A stretch of DNA of 64,000 bases from Ooceraea biroi. Lineage: Eukaryota > Arthropoda > Insecta > Hymenoptera > Formicidae. Below the pieces are notes generated by a model that was given only the letters and a program-made list of their open reading frames with translations, was not told where the DNA came from and did not search any database. The translations under genes and the position numbers were made by a program. Where the stretch lies: positions 2,418,001-2,482,000 of the forward strand of contig NC_039506.1 of assembly GCF_003672135.1 (NCBI RefSeq), written 5' to 3'. Position 1 is the first letter of the stretch. Each line of letters begins with the position of its first letter. This document shows positions 12,601-25,400 of the stretch, in pieces.

Positions 12601-15600
12601 TTTGCTCGCGTGTGCGAGAGGTTGATTCTGAGAGCTGAATGAATCCCCGAGAAGCGGTCAGTAATTTTCTTCGAACAAATTTTCTTCGCAAAATTTCCCC
12701 CGTTACCGTGAACGTGTCAATGTGAGCAAAATATCTGGTCGTGTAAAATACCGAGAGCGGGGAAGGGAGCAGTCACCTGCCGGCCGATCGTAGAGGGGAC
12801 CTAGTAGTTAAAAACAGACTAAGGTTGCCAAAGTCTCAGACACATGTGCCTTTGTCATCAGTTAGACGTCTTCTGACGCGCGCGATACTCGAAGATACGA
12901 GTGCCCGGAAGCGTGGCGGCACAAGTATCATTTCTTCATCTTCGAAACGTACGCGAACGTATGTAATGTGCGTGCGCGACAGTGAAAGCTAAAAGGGGAG
13001 AGCACAAGTGCAACGAAGAAGAGGAGACGATGCTGAAACGACACGTTCCTCTTCGACCTCATCCGACATGAGGATCACGAAGATCACGCTCCGAGCGTAT
13101 TTCTCTACGCTACGCGTCGGCTATTTTTACTCATCCGCGAGCTATTACATTCTCGAATAGTGTCGTCCATGTGATCGCCGTGATTCTCTGGGTCATCTGA
13201 TCCCCGACGACGATGATGACGACGTGATCGTCGCGCATCTCGACGCTTTGTTCTACCGATTCGGTATCCGGGCTTCGTAATTCGGATGCCATCTTCAATT
13301 TGATCCATTTCAAATAGGCGAAAAGTAATCGCGATCGATAGCAATGAAGGGACGCTGAGCGTCTTTTGGATATATCGAACCCCTCTCTCGTTCTATCTTT
13401 TTCTCGCTTTCGGTACCAGCGACAGCCTTGAGCCGGTAGTCGATAAATATTAGTTCGGCTCCAAGCTTCCAAACTTCCAAAAGATTCGTCGCGCGTGAAT
13501 ATACGTCGACCTCCTTCCTGGCGTGAAATTGCGGTTTATGCTTTTCTTCCCTCTTTTCGTTTTTTGCGTATCGGCGGAAACGTCGCGTGACGCGTACCTA
13601 ATAGAAACGAACATGATAGTTCCGACGATGATCCTACGGTAAACACGACGAGACTCGGATTCGGAAGTTAACGTTTCGGCAGCGAACTCTGTTTTCGAAC
13701 GCAGATTTCTTTCGACATACCTTATTCTGTGTGGAAACAGTGTTAACTATGGAAATGGAAAAGAAATACACGCACGCGTACGGGCAACTACGTAGGCTGA
13801 CCAGTACGATAGATGGCCAGATTAGACAGTTGAGTGTAAGTAAGAGAACGGTATACGAGGGTCGTTTGAAGCCCTTAGAAAATATATACGTACGTATATA
13901 GTGCCGCCATCTTATATCTTTTCTAAGGACTCTTGTAATATTATCAAACAATCCTTGTAATTTCTCTGGAATTTTTAAGAAGCTCAGATATGTATGGTGC
14001 ACACATAAATCCGCTTAAAATACGCCTGGAGGAGATACTCGAAGGATCAATATGTCTTGTTAACGTTTCTTGATGCATCCTCTCTGAGAGCATGCATAAT
14101 GAAACGCTGACAAATACCAGCTAAAATGCGAAAGCTGAGAATCGATGCGAAAATTGTGAGAACGTCGCTAGGATAAAACGTCTTCGAGCTACAGGCAGCT
14201 CTGTTGTGTAACTTGCGATCGTGTTGCGACATGTTATTATTAATAATTCATTAGACGACCTCCCTCTGCGTCGGAGTTCCGAGTATCGGGCGTTCCGCCA
14301 AAATGTTTTCGATATGTCACACGAGAACAGATCATGGGAGATCGCAGATAGAGCAAGATTGTAAGCCCATAGCTAAGAGACTGGTTCTCTAGATGCCGTT
14401 TCGTGTTGCATACATATGTGTTAAATAAATACGATTTATAGATATGTAGCAATGAAATTATGTATATGAATGAATAAAACATCTGTCTCTTTCTCTGTTT
14501 CAGTCCGAGTATGGACTCACAGAAGATCAGGTAGCAGGTGAGTTGGTGTTTGCATTATGATTCGTTAATTATGATAAGATATTGTATATAGTAATAAACA
14601 TGAGGTAATCAAATAATAATTTGAAGAATACAACCATTTTTTTATGTATAATTTTATATATTAACACGCCTTTTTTAGAATAGGATAATATAATTGATGT
14701 TAAAATTTTTACCTGAAATTTGTTTCTGGGAACATGCCTCATGTTGCTCTAGCTCTATTTATATCAATTATTATAAATTGATATAAATAATTATGTAAAT
14801 GATGCTTTTATATGTGGCCCTGGTGCCGTATTAAAGATGATTATTATGAATCGCAGTATCACAGTAATGCTTGCCAGTTGGCAATTTTCCCTATTTACCT
14901 GATATCTTGATGCTGACTCAGTTAATACCAGAATATGCGAAATATATGTTATATATAAAATTTTGAAGATAGAGCGCGTGTGGTAAACTCAAGATATCGG
15001 CACTGAAACTTGTTTTGATGATCGAAAAAAATGCACTCTGTAGTATCACGAATATTTGAATGCACATTCTACTATGCGCACATTTTACTATGCGGATGAC
15101 TCATTAGTAGTGATATCATCGCAGCACGCGATGATATCGATTATATTTAGCTCGCGATCCAACTTTCTGCGTTTGCACTTTTCGAGTTATAATCCCGCTC
15201 GTGGCAATACCGGATAAAAGTGAGACAGGCGAATGCAAGTTTCGCGGATCGATTCGTTAATTGCATGACGTACTTGCCGCGTGGCGCACTTCTCACAATG
15301 ATGGGATGATTAAAGGATTAATTACAGGAATATAAATCAAAAGTTGTGGATATGATAAAATTAATTCTTCTGGTATTGAATTCTGCGACTGACAATTAAT
15401 CCACGACCGTGCGGTGAAACCGTTCTGCAAATTTGCTTTGAATGTGCTGCTGGCTATTTGTCTCGAGTACAATAACGATCGGCAAGATAATAGCGCAATT
15501 CTGTTATTCCAGAATTCAAAGAGGCATTCATGCTCTTCGACAAAGACGAAGACGGCACGATCACGATGGCGGAATTAGGGGTTGTCATGCGATCTCTCGG

Positions 15601-16528
15601 TCAAAGACCATCGGGTGAGTTGGTCCGGGTTGAATTCGCAAACTCGAGTGCATCCGAGATGCACTTTGTAAATTCGTCCGGAATAGTGATAAAACTATGC
15701 GGTTCCCTTTCAGAGACGGAACTGCGCGACATGGTGAACGAGGTGGATCAGGACGGAAATGGCACCATCGAGTTTAACGAATTCCTGCAAATGATGTCGA
15801 AGAAGATGAAAGGCGCCGATGGGGAGGACGAGCTTCGCGAGGCGTTCCGGTAATGAGCTTCCTCATAAAGGCGGCCGCTTAATTATCGCATCGAAAGAAC
15901 GCGATTCGGAGCAACTTGCGTTCCCGTGGGCGAATCGCGCTCTTAAGATGTAGATAAGTCCGCCTCAAACTTAACATTTGGACCATTTGCCTTTACAGGG
16001 TGTTCGATAAGAACAACGACGGCTTAATCTCCTCGAAGGAGCTGCGACACGTAATGACAAATCTCGGCGAGAAACTGTCCGAGGAGGAGGTCGACGATAT
16101 GATCAAGGAGGCGGACTTGGACGGCGACGGAATGGTTAACTACGAGGGTGAGATCCTTCTACCTTTTTTTTTCTCTTCGTGTAACGCGATATTTAAAGAT
16201 CGTTCCGAGAGCAAGTTTGAAGTGACATTAATCATCCCGTTTATACATTCATCGTGACAGTTTCTTTGGATTATAACGCTACGTTGCATTTCGTGACGGT
16301 TGTTCCCGGTGTAAAACGTCACCTAGTATAAATGTAAATGCGCTTTTCCACTGGATGGGATTCGGATTTTTATGATAATGGAAATTATTCTATTTGACTA
16401 TTTGTTCCTTTTGCTGATCTGCAAGTAACCTAGTTTGATTCCAGCTTAATTCTGCCTCGATAGTTAACATTGTCTGACCGGACAATCATGTTTCAGAATT
16501 CGTGACGATTCTAACGTCGAAAAATTAG
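616..16528 (+). CDS. calmodulin-like EF-hand protein with long basic N-terminal extension
   Basis: Eight coding exons join in phase: 616-702, 3856-3897, 11351-11593, 14504-14537, 15513-15614, 15714-15849, 15999-16147, 16497-16528, giving 274 residues. Four intact 12-residue EF loops start at residues 145 (DKDEDGTITMAE), 181 (DQDGNGTIEFNE), 218 (DKNNDGLISSKE) and 254 (DLDGDGMVNYEE), so four Ca2+ sites are expected. The body is close to calmodulin throughout, including the MRSLGQ and RHVMTNLGEKL stretches, but diverges enough to be a paralogue, like genes called neo-calmodulin. Residues 1-124 are absent from calmodulin: a Lys/Arg start, a Ser-rich exon, then a Gly/Gln/Lys/Pro-rich segment. The start is the ATG at 616 (acaagATGg); the first three exons are all phase 0. 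The EF-hand part is certain; the 5' exons rest on splice sites and phase only. Role: Ca2+ sensor; targets unknown. Confidence 0.8.
8529..8564 (+). other. candidate alternative first coding exon (calmodulin-like gene)
   Basis: ATG at 8529 opens 12 codons (MHALSDLIDRTK) ending exactly at a strong donor, gaaa|gtaagt, in phase 0. That is the phase needed to join the 9-nt microexon at 8717 or the exon at 11351. The surrounding 8340-8700 is more GC-rich than the intron around it, as expected near a promoter. There is no transcript evidence. Confidence 0.3.
8717..8725 (+). other. candidate 9-nt microexon (Glu-Lys-Lys)
   Basis: A strong pyrimidine tract ending ctgacag (to 8716) is followed by gaaaagaag and then a near-perfect donor, gtgagc, at 8726. 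The nine bases are phase 0 and would add E-K-K to the already basic N-terminal extension between the 3856 and 11351 exons. Strong sites so close together could also be chance. Confidence 0.3.
11594..14503 (+). other. intron of the calmodulin-like gene
   Basis: This intron lies between the 11351-11593 exon (donor ctg|gtgagt) and the 34-nt exon at 14504 (acceptor tttcag). Apart from the candidate alternative first exon at 13749, I see no supported gene. The open frames on the minus strand at 13105-14000 lack family resemblance. Confidence 0.45.
13749..13835 (+). other. candidate alternative first coding exon giving a short calmodulin-like isoform
   Basis: ATG at 13749 opens 29 codons (start MEMEKKYTHAYGQLRRL) that end in phase 0 at a strong donor, agt|gtaagt (13836). 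The next downstream acceptor is the 14504 exon, also phase 0, which leads straight into the EF hands. The resulting protein would be about 179 residues and lack the long extension. It implies an internal promoter upstream, around 12,900-13,700, which is CpG-rich. Confidence 0.35.
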
Positions 16529-17120
16529 TTCAGAGATCGGAGAGGGGCAGACTCAGCGATACCAGAGATATCAGAGAATCACCGACGGATCGACGGAAGG
16601 AAAAGACGGATCCGCCGGCCAGGTTCCTCGACTTTTCAGGATCGCAACGAGACCGAGTCGCTTCGTGCCCCGTAGAACGGCAACAATGTCGTCGCCGAGT
16701 GAAGACACTCCGAAGTAAGAATTCCAGAAGATCGAGGTCGACGGTACCGTGAAGATCACCGCAGCGAGTCGTACGACGGAAGATCGCGCAAGCACACACC
16801 GATCTTACGATACAATCGGTGCTCTGAAGAAGATGAAGTCAGGAGGTGCACGAAGAAGATCACGAGTGCGACGAAGGTCTGCGTGAGTAGAACGCAAAGT
16901 AGAACGCCGGAAGATACCTAAGGAGATTTAAGGATCGCTCGTTCACGTCGAGCACGCTTTTCGGCTTTGACCGGGGTACCGAGAGGAGAGGACTTACTTC
17001 CGCGAATTGCACATACGTACACGCATTATATGCACACACACCTCGCGCTCCTTCGAACTAATTTTAGATGAGTACTTTAGGCGTAACGTAATTAAACAGT
17101 AAATAAACAGGGGAGAGGGC
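16529..17120 (+). other. 3' UTR of the calmodulin-like gene with candidate poly(A) signal
   Basis: Sequence after the stop codon at 16526-16528. An AATAAA lies at 17102-17107. The true 3' end may be further downstream, because the (TA)n tract near 17,440 and the following sequence show no other gene start. Confidence 0.35.
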
Positions 17121-17421
17121 TCGAGAAGGCAGAAGAGGAGGCAGGAGAAGTTACACGTTTGAAAGTTAAACGTCGAAAATAGGAAAATGGTAAAGGGAGA
17201 GGGATAGGGGGCGCGACCCGTCTCCACCCGGAACAATCAACCGAACTTTGTTTAGACTTTTACGTACCCCTAATCTTCACGTCTCCTTCAAGCAACGTTA
17301 CGGAGCGACTTAGAAGTTAACTAGCTTTCCACGTCCCCTTGAGCGCTCCCGCGAGAGAAAGTTCTGGAGTATACTCTAGTATATACTCTATATAATATAT
17401 ACATGATATGTTTACACGCAT

Positions 17422-17423
<2 letters not shown>

Positions 17424-17457
<34 letters not shown>
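17424..17457. repeat. (TA)n microsatellite
   Basis: Uninterrupted alternating TA of about 34 bases just downstream of the calmodulin-like gene. Confidence 0.9.
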
Positions 17458-17459
<2 letters not shown>

Positions 17460-20400
17460 TATAATTATTATACAATATCTCTCTTTCGCGTCGCGTTTTA
17501 CGCGGCGCCCATGGAGAAGGTACCGTAACTCCGAGTATTTTTACTGCTTGTACTACACGCAGCGCGCGTAAATCGACGTAGAACCAGACACATACGTTTC
17601 TTCATCTTATCGCCGCTCTCTCTATCATCCGTCATCGTTTTCTCAATCTCTAGCGACTTGAAAAGGCGGGCGCACTCCGGTGACTCGCCAGCTAACACTT
17701 CCGCTTTTGACACGTAGCGTTTACACATGCCCATCGATTACCGGTGCGATGCCGCGTTTCGTAATCGATCATTCGATCGCTGAGCGAATGAGTGCTCTGG
17801 TTGAAAAAGCGCTCTGCCTGAAATTCAGCTAATTACCATGGGGTACTCGAGAGCGGATAGTCTAGCAAGGGGAAGCAGATATTCTATCTGTGCACACAGG
17901 GCTTTAAAAAGCCTTTGGTTATTGAAGAGATATTGACAGAATAAATTAAAGATTACTGGACTGATGTCCGGTGATATGTTAGATGAGGAGAATTCGAAGG
18001 GATGACTACGGTTGTGTGTGTATGTGTGTGTGCGTCCATGCATGTGTGTAGGTGTGTATGCGACAATCGACAATCGCTAGTTGCATTCTCAGTGACCGTA
18101 CCTGCCTCGAATGCGGCACTGGGCTATTCACGGTCAGTGAGCATGTGGCAGTGGCTTCTGATGAAGATTCCGAGAGAAAAAGAGAGATTCAACCAGGATG
18201 ATTAATAGCGCACGAGCCGCACCAGTGGATCCTTCGCTTCGCAAACGAGAAGAAGGATTCCGGCGATGCGAGGATGAAGTAAATGGAAAAAAGTAGCAAG
18301 TGGATGAGGAAGAATGTGGCAGGACGCGTTTCCGCTGGCGCACGCGCATTATGTCGTGGTGTGTGTACTTTTAGACGTGTTACGTAAGAGAGAGAAAAAT
18401 GAGAAATCCTGCGCGTTAGCACGCGACGTAGACGGTAGTACCTAGCGATCATATAACGACAAGAAGAAAAATGATTGCCGCGAATTAAGCAGCGGGGCTG
18501 TACACTTATACTAATTATTATATACTATATACATGATGATGTTGCTACCAAAAAAAGAAGAAAATAGAATACATTGTAGATACGTACGTGTACGTACGTG
18601 TGCACTCGTGTATGACTGTATACGCGTGTGACACGCATGTACATACATATTATATATATATTTAATATGCTGTATGTACATATGTCCTCCGCCGCCCGCG
18701 CTCCACACACATTACACGTACGCACGCATGCACGCGCGCAATTAATCCCACCCGGCGCCGCGGCGCGAGGAAGCGGAAGTTGAAAAGATCGGTAGCGCGA
18801 GTAGCGAGAGGGACGAGAAATCGAATTAATGTAAAACAGCGATGCGCGTTTTTCGCGTACTATCAATCGGAGCGATTCCGTTACACTTTCTCGCACGTTT
18901 CGTTACTTATTGAATCTCCGTTGTCCGTATCGTGATTGGTACGATCCTTCCGTGCGCTTGCACGTTGTCTTATTCGATCTATCGATGCACGAAACTTTGA
19001 AAATTTGCACGCGGCAAAATGCTAAGGCTACTCTTGTTACTCCCGATTGACTGTACGTGTGTGTGTGCGCTATAAAAAGTAAAGTGAGATTAAAAAAGTG
19101 AGTGAGAGAGTGAATGAGAGAGAAAGTAGATGAATGGTATTTTTTAGAAGAGACTCCGCGTGTTTCGAGATCCGGGCAACTCGATCTTTCCAACTTTTCT
19201 TTCCAAGTAAGAGTAAATCGTGGATAGCCGATTGCGGTCGCGAACGCTCGCCGGACGAAACGAGTGATTGCACAGAGCTAGACAATAATTCTGTTGCTCT
19301 CTAATCTGATTAATCGACGATTACGTTACGTTTGACGGCGAGCAGATCACTGCGATACGGCTGTGCATTCTTATCGACGGGATTTCAAGTACAATAGCGA
19401 GATAAGCTGAGAAGTTGCCAGAAACCTCGCCATGCCGGGGACCTCGAATAACGAATAACGAATACGATCGCTTATATAAAATGCGTACGACGCGAGAAGA
19501 GAGAAGACTACAACGCATAGCACGTTACCTTCGTAGGCGAAAGCTGTGATCCAGAGCCATTGATTTTTCGAGTAGCTAGGAAAAGCTGGTTGGTTCTCCG
19601 TTGTGAGTAGTCTAGATCAAATTTTGAAGTACGATCCATTTAAGCAAGAGATGTTTGTAAACTCGCTGAGTAATAATGATGAGTCGACGAACGATGTACC
19701 GGTCCTGAGAACTTCAGAATTTGATTTACATTATCTTTACAAAGCGAGCAGCTCGCACCTCCGATAGAACACTGCCATGATGCTCGATTACGAGGCATTT
19801 GACTTGAAACAAGCAAGGATAATTAATATCATTCTCAGTAAGTCCTATCTAATGTCTCCTCTTGACCAGTTCAAAAATCACTATTATTAGATCACTACTT
19901 CAGAATATCTGATCTATGGCAGTCTTCTCCCGATGGTGCATTGTAATTTACGCGTGAGGGAAGCAGGAGAGTAAAAAGAAGAATATATCGCGTTCGTTCG
20001 CAGCACGAAGCGTCATGTGTGCATCGCAAAGCATACACAAAGATTAAAGATTGAAGATTGCAGATTTTGTTGCGTCGCACAGAAGCGCCTCGGCACGCGA
20101 ACGCACAAGCGCGAGGACAGATCTAGTCGCGTTTCTGACAATAATATATTTTCCTAGTGCTCATCTCGGAGCGAGATGTCCCACCAATTGCGCCAGTGTC
20201 TTTCTTTCCAGCGAAACATCCACCGTTCCACGACAACGCTGATTACTAATGCTTTCTGACCTACCAACACCAGCCTCGAGATGATCGACAACGCTCTTTG
20301 TCGCTCGTGGACGAAACCTCGCTCTCTCTCGCGCTCGATTAACGTAATTAATTAACGTAACACGCGAGGCTCGAAACACTGCGGAGACCCTGGAAGATTT

Positions 20401-20789
20401 TCGTGAACACGCGAACGAATCAGCACGGCGATACTCCGATAGATAAAGGGGAAGGTAAAGGCGGCTTGATAATACGTCACAAATAGCAATGTATAACGTC
20501 CTAACGACAATATCTCTAATGGTTTAATTGAGATAATTCACTGGTGAAGCAAATGTATAACACTGTGGTCCGCCCCGAATGTTAAATGTATATTGTCACG
20601 AGAATTGTGTACCTATACACGCCAACTACGACAATGATAGGGCTACTCGCACGTCGACAGCACGTCACGCGCTTAGATGTAGTACCGTTTCTTCGCGTAA
20701 TCTGCCCGCCGAGGAAAGTTTTCGTGCTAATGCCCCCCATTTTCGAACGCGATGGTACTCTAGCAAGGTGGACCCGCGAATCTATAATA

Positions 20790-21102
20790 TTAGGTGTATG
20801 CAAAAGTTTTAGTCATTTTTTGCACGTTTTTTGCAAAGTTAAATGAAACGTCGCGTGCGGAAAAACTTTCCAGCTAAAGTCCAAAATGATTGGCTGAATA
20901 CGAAAAGCGTACATAGCTTTTCATTGCTCATTGCGTTCACTATCGTTTTTCAAAGTTATATTAATCATTCTATCATGACGTATGAGGGTTTAGAAATTTT
21001 GGTGCCAACTCTTCAAAAACGTAAAAGAGCAAGAATTTATTTGAAGTTTAAATAATAATACCAAAGCGTTGACAAAAAAGATTAAACTTTTGCAAATCTA
21101 AT
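20790..21102. mobile_element. short mariner-like element remnant (MITE)
   Basis: The left end reads ttaggtgtatgcaaaagttt and the right end, reverse-complemented, reads ttagatttgcaaaagttta. They share ttag and tgcaaaagttt and are flanked by TA, the target of Tc1/mariner elements. The element is about 310 bp, with no recognisable transposase and imperfect inverted repeats, so it is old and non-autonomous. Family assignment is inference from the terminal motif and TA target. Confidence 0.5.
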
Positions 21103-21499
21103 AAATTCGCTTGCGTTGAATTGCACAAAAGTTCCGAGTGACACCGTGTACAGCCCGCATGTGCAGTGAATCCGCTCGCAATTTTTCGTTGCATTTACTA
21201 GGCGCGTGCATGTCAAGGTGTATGCGATGCGCGCAGATATGAGTACAAAAGAGCACCATCGACGTGAGCAAACGAGTTTCTGCACCGTGTGATTTTGCAA
21301 GAACGCGTCCTCTGAATCGCAAATATACATAAACGCGAGACTCTCGCGTGTACATGCCCGAGATGCGGCTTTGCAGTCTTATGTAATTACATTGCGAATG
21401 CACGTTGCGTATATGTTCGCTAAGGCAATGATTGTCCTAACTCTTTCAGGGATCGACAAAGCCAGCAAACATTCGACAGACGTGCAAATTATATGCAAT

Positions 21500-21665
21500 T
21501 TGGTGCTTTTTTAAAGAAATTGAGCCTTTATTTCTTGTTTTCGAAAAAGGATCAGCTGCCCGATAAATGGAGAGAAATATTAAAAAATGATGGCGAATAT
21601 TTCGAAGATTGACGTTCATTATTTTTTTGTAATAAAGGCTCAATTTCTTCAAAAAAGCACCGAAT
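21500..21665. repeat. hairpin-forming inverted-repeat element (MITE-like)
   Basis: A 30-base arm at about 21502-21531 (start ggtgcttttttaaagaaatt) is repeated inverted at about 21632-21661 with about one or two mismatches. The arms are separated by about 100 bases. This is typical of a small non-autonomous DNA transposon, with no coding capacity. Confidence 0.65.
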
Positions 21666-22126
21666 TCATTAGCGCGCCTAATATTTGAATGGAAGAGAGA
21701 CAGATGCGATGGTTCACAGTTTCCATCATGTTGCTAATATGCAATCGTGGAAACTGTTGCACGATTAGTCGCCTACGTTATGCCGATACTTGTACGATAC
21801 AAAGCCAATTGTTGTTATCGCATGGCGCGCAAGCTGTTTCAACAATCCTTCAAAGAGTTAGGAGCTCGACGTTTGCTCGAAAACGCAGCGAGGAGTTCTC
21901 TCTGCCCCGTCCCACTCCTCCGCAATTACATGAATTCTATTTGACGCGGGAATCGACTTCCTGGCGGACTTCGAGATATTTATTGTTATATTATCACTTG
22001 TTCCAAGGAAGAGATATTTTTATAGATTACACTTTGCGCCAAATCCTGCTGTGCAGCGTAACATCGGATCATATAGCATTACGTCGCAATGCGTTGCATT
22101 GCACTGAGTTGTATTACATTTTGTAC

Positions 22127-22442
22127 AGGGTGTATCAAAAGTCACGTACTTCATTTCTGCCGTTGCTACAGATCGAACCAGATAAGTTTACGAGAAAAAT
22201 TAAAAAATCATGTTAATTAAAGAGGAAGATAAAAAATTACGAAATTTATATGGTTTCAATTTCATTTTCACACTTTGCGAACGAAGAATTGTAATTTGAA
22301 GCTTAAGTATTAAAAATTAAGAGATATTGGTACAATAAAATAGTTTGTAATCGAATTTCCGCTTGCGCAAGTAATGTACCAAAACACAATTTATCGTCGA
22401 ATCCGTAGTACAGAAACGGTGTAAGATGCTTGAAACGCCCTA
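22127..22442. mobile_element. possible degenerate DNA-transposon remnant
   Basis: It starts with acagggtgtatcaaaagtca, a terminal motif common in insect DNA transposons. It ends near a sequence whose reverse complement, agggcgtttcaagcatctta, is partly similar. No transposase is seen. The boundaries are weak. Confidence 0.25.
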
Positions 22443-25400
22443 TGTGTTGCATTATATTGTATTATATGCGTGTGTGCAAGTTGCATATATATTTTATCGA
22501 ATTGTTTGGAAGCCCGGGTCCGAGCGGACAAATGTTCTCGATCGTCCGTCGACCTGCCGTTAAGTATTGCCTACGTACAGGATACCTTACAAAACAAAAA
22601 AGCTCGTGAGAATTGAAATGAATTTTCAACGAACCGCGCTTGTGCGCGCTCGAGTTGTACGTGCATTTGCAAATGTATATCTCGAGTGCAAACTTGATGG
22701 AGGAGTACGCGTATTTTTGTTATACTCCTAGGACACCCTGTACGTTTGAACGTTGCCCTCCAGAAGTAAAGATGTACGAGTCTTCCTTCGAATACTTAAT
22801 CGAGACTCTATTATATCTTCTCTGTTACATCCTGCCTGTTTTTAGCGTCCATCAACGATGGCGGCATTGACTAGTATAGAACGGATCGTTTCGTTAACGC
22901 TATTCTTTTGTTGTTAACGTGGGCTGGCTTAAGGGACAAACTTTTCACAAAATTGTCACCTTCGTTAAATACGAGAATATTTTGCAACGTTAAACGACGT
23001 TTTACTTAGGCAAAACAGAATATGTGTAATCAAGTTGTTTAAATGACCGTTTGAACGTCAATATTATTAGCAATTACGAGAAGATTATTTATATTTATAT
23101 ATATATTGTAAAATATATATATTTTTATGAAACCAAAGGATATTTATATAAAAATAGAAGGCGCGAATAACTATTATATTAACCAATGAATAATTTTCAA
23201 TCGTTGCATTCCCTTAAGTTTGACCGTGCTTGAAACTGCTGAATTTTTCCGCGGAGAAATCTACGCACTCGCGCACTTTGTAAATCCATTTCCGTCTATT
23301 CGCAAACACATCCGCGCGGTGCAGCAACTGTCATTTCCCGATCAAGATCGCACGCGGTTGATTTGATCGCTTTTACGGTGCTTTGCGATCCTACGAAACG
23401 TAAGTATTCCGGATCGAGATACTTTAAGAGTGCAGCATATTAAGCGCGTAAGTTCGAGGCGCCTAAGTAATCGCTTCAAAGTTAATCGGCGTTCGACCCT
23501 GCGAGCGACGCAAGCAAGCCGGCAAGGGTATAATATCAGCTAGCTTAATATCAAACACACGTTGGAATACCGCAAACACGTAATAATCAAATTATATACA
23601 TATATACATACATTGATAGATACGTGAGAGAACCTGAGATTACCCTAGGCGTACGATATAATTAAACGATAACTGTTATAAGTATGTAAGTGTAACTAAG
23701 TTGTAAACACAAATCGCGAGGGCTGTCGCTTCTAACAAGTGACACGATCTTCCGTTCATTAAGAGTCCGCGAATTTCGTCGTTATTATACCGGGTCTGAC
23801 ACACACGTCGCTCCTTTCTTACGAAACGATTTATAGGGTGTGACTGTAGGCAATTGTGGGTAGGAGATTGTGTGCTTGGCATGCATTTTTGCAGCTTTGT
23901 ATCTTTTGGATGTCGTTTGAGAAGTTGCGTCATTCTAGTTCCTCTGCTTGCTCCGGTTACTTTCAAGCAGATTTTCCGCAGGTAGACCGAGGACACGCAC
24001 TGTCGTTGCATTTTGATTTCGACTACCGGTTGCGTCCGAGAAAGAGGGATTACACGAGCTCCGCTGTCTTTCTCTCTCTCTCTTTTTTTCTCTTTCTCTC
24101 TTATGAGTAGCAGTCCCTTTCTTTAGTCCCGCGTGGAGGAACCTCTTTTGATCTTAAACGCCTAAACGCCACGCGAAATCAAATCAAATAGAATTGCGAG
24201 CAGGCAATAACCGTGTTACCTACCACACAACACCGCGGTCGAGACACGACGATGTTCAAACTAGTTGTAATAAGGAAATGTCTTTCATTAACTTTGTTAA
24301 ACGTTATGGGAAGTACAAGCGCCGCGTTACTGGATGAATATACGCACGTATTCCTATACCTAGCTAGCAGAAAACGTTTGAGATAGGGATCCTGGTTTCT
24401 CGTACGATCGAGATATCGCATCTCTCCGGCGAAGGAGAACCGCTAGCTGGATTTTTTTTTCTAAGTCGCAAAGAAAGAGAATCATTTAAAATTATTTGAT
24501 ATTTAAATAAAACGATTTGATTAAATAAACTTTTAGAATAAATTATCTTGTGCATGATGTCTCGATGATACTTGATGATACTCTTGGAAAGAAAATCGGG
24601 GAATTGAAGTTATTTCTTGCAACGATGTTGAGTCAGTTATTGTTCTTCGAGTCGTGAGATTGATCATAATTGTTTATTAAAAATTCGAAAAAGATAATTG
24701 TCCAGTTTTGCAGCTGCGGTTTCCTCCGATTGGAGACAATAATAATCTGAATACGATGCGAATAGGAAGCGCACGAAGCGAATTGAAATGCGATGCGAGA
24801 GTTACGTGTTTGGAGATCATAATCGAATTGTATTAAGATGATAATGCGGAAATACGAAAACAATACATGGGGATATGTCTAATGAGGAGCTATATCGCGC
24901 TGTGAACGAGATATTTATATTTTTACTTGAGAAAAAGGCTAACGATAACGTTTGTAACGACTAATTCTCGCAACAAGGAATATCCATGACGTTATTTTTC
25001 TAGAATAAATATCGAAATACTTATATTGCGTTATGGCGAAACGTGTTCTCAAGCGACAAGCAGGCCTAAAACGCGACTTTTTACGACGATAGACTTAATG
25101 CGTGTACGAGCATCTTTGGCAAAATACGTATACATTTGTTACCTATTTATTTTGTACTTGATGGTGCTGTTGTACGTTACTGAAGTTAAAATATTCCGCA
25201 AATTATATATGTTTTTGACAGATCGTGAATAACTTGTCCAAGCAATTTGTATCCATGTTGGAATCTCACATTGTTGCGAGTTTTGCTATGAATATTCCAA
25301 GCGTTTATGTTTAACGTTTAAACAGTTGCATCCACTCAACTATAATTACAAACTTTGTTTCATTTCGCTCTTGTTGCATCGATTTTGGATTTGAAATTTC

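Noticed and set aside
21689..22216. Plus-strand 175-codon frame
   Set aside because: Longest frame in the intergenic desert, but it has no motif, no good start context, and runs into the possible transposon end at 22127.
23676..24011. Minus-strand 111-codon frame
   Set aside because: Partly protein-like, but there is no homology I can name and no splice sites fit; insufficient support.
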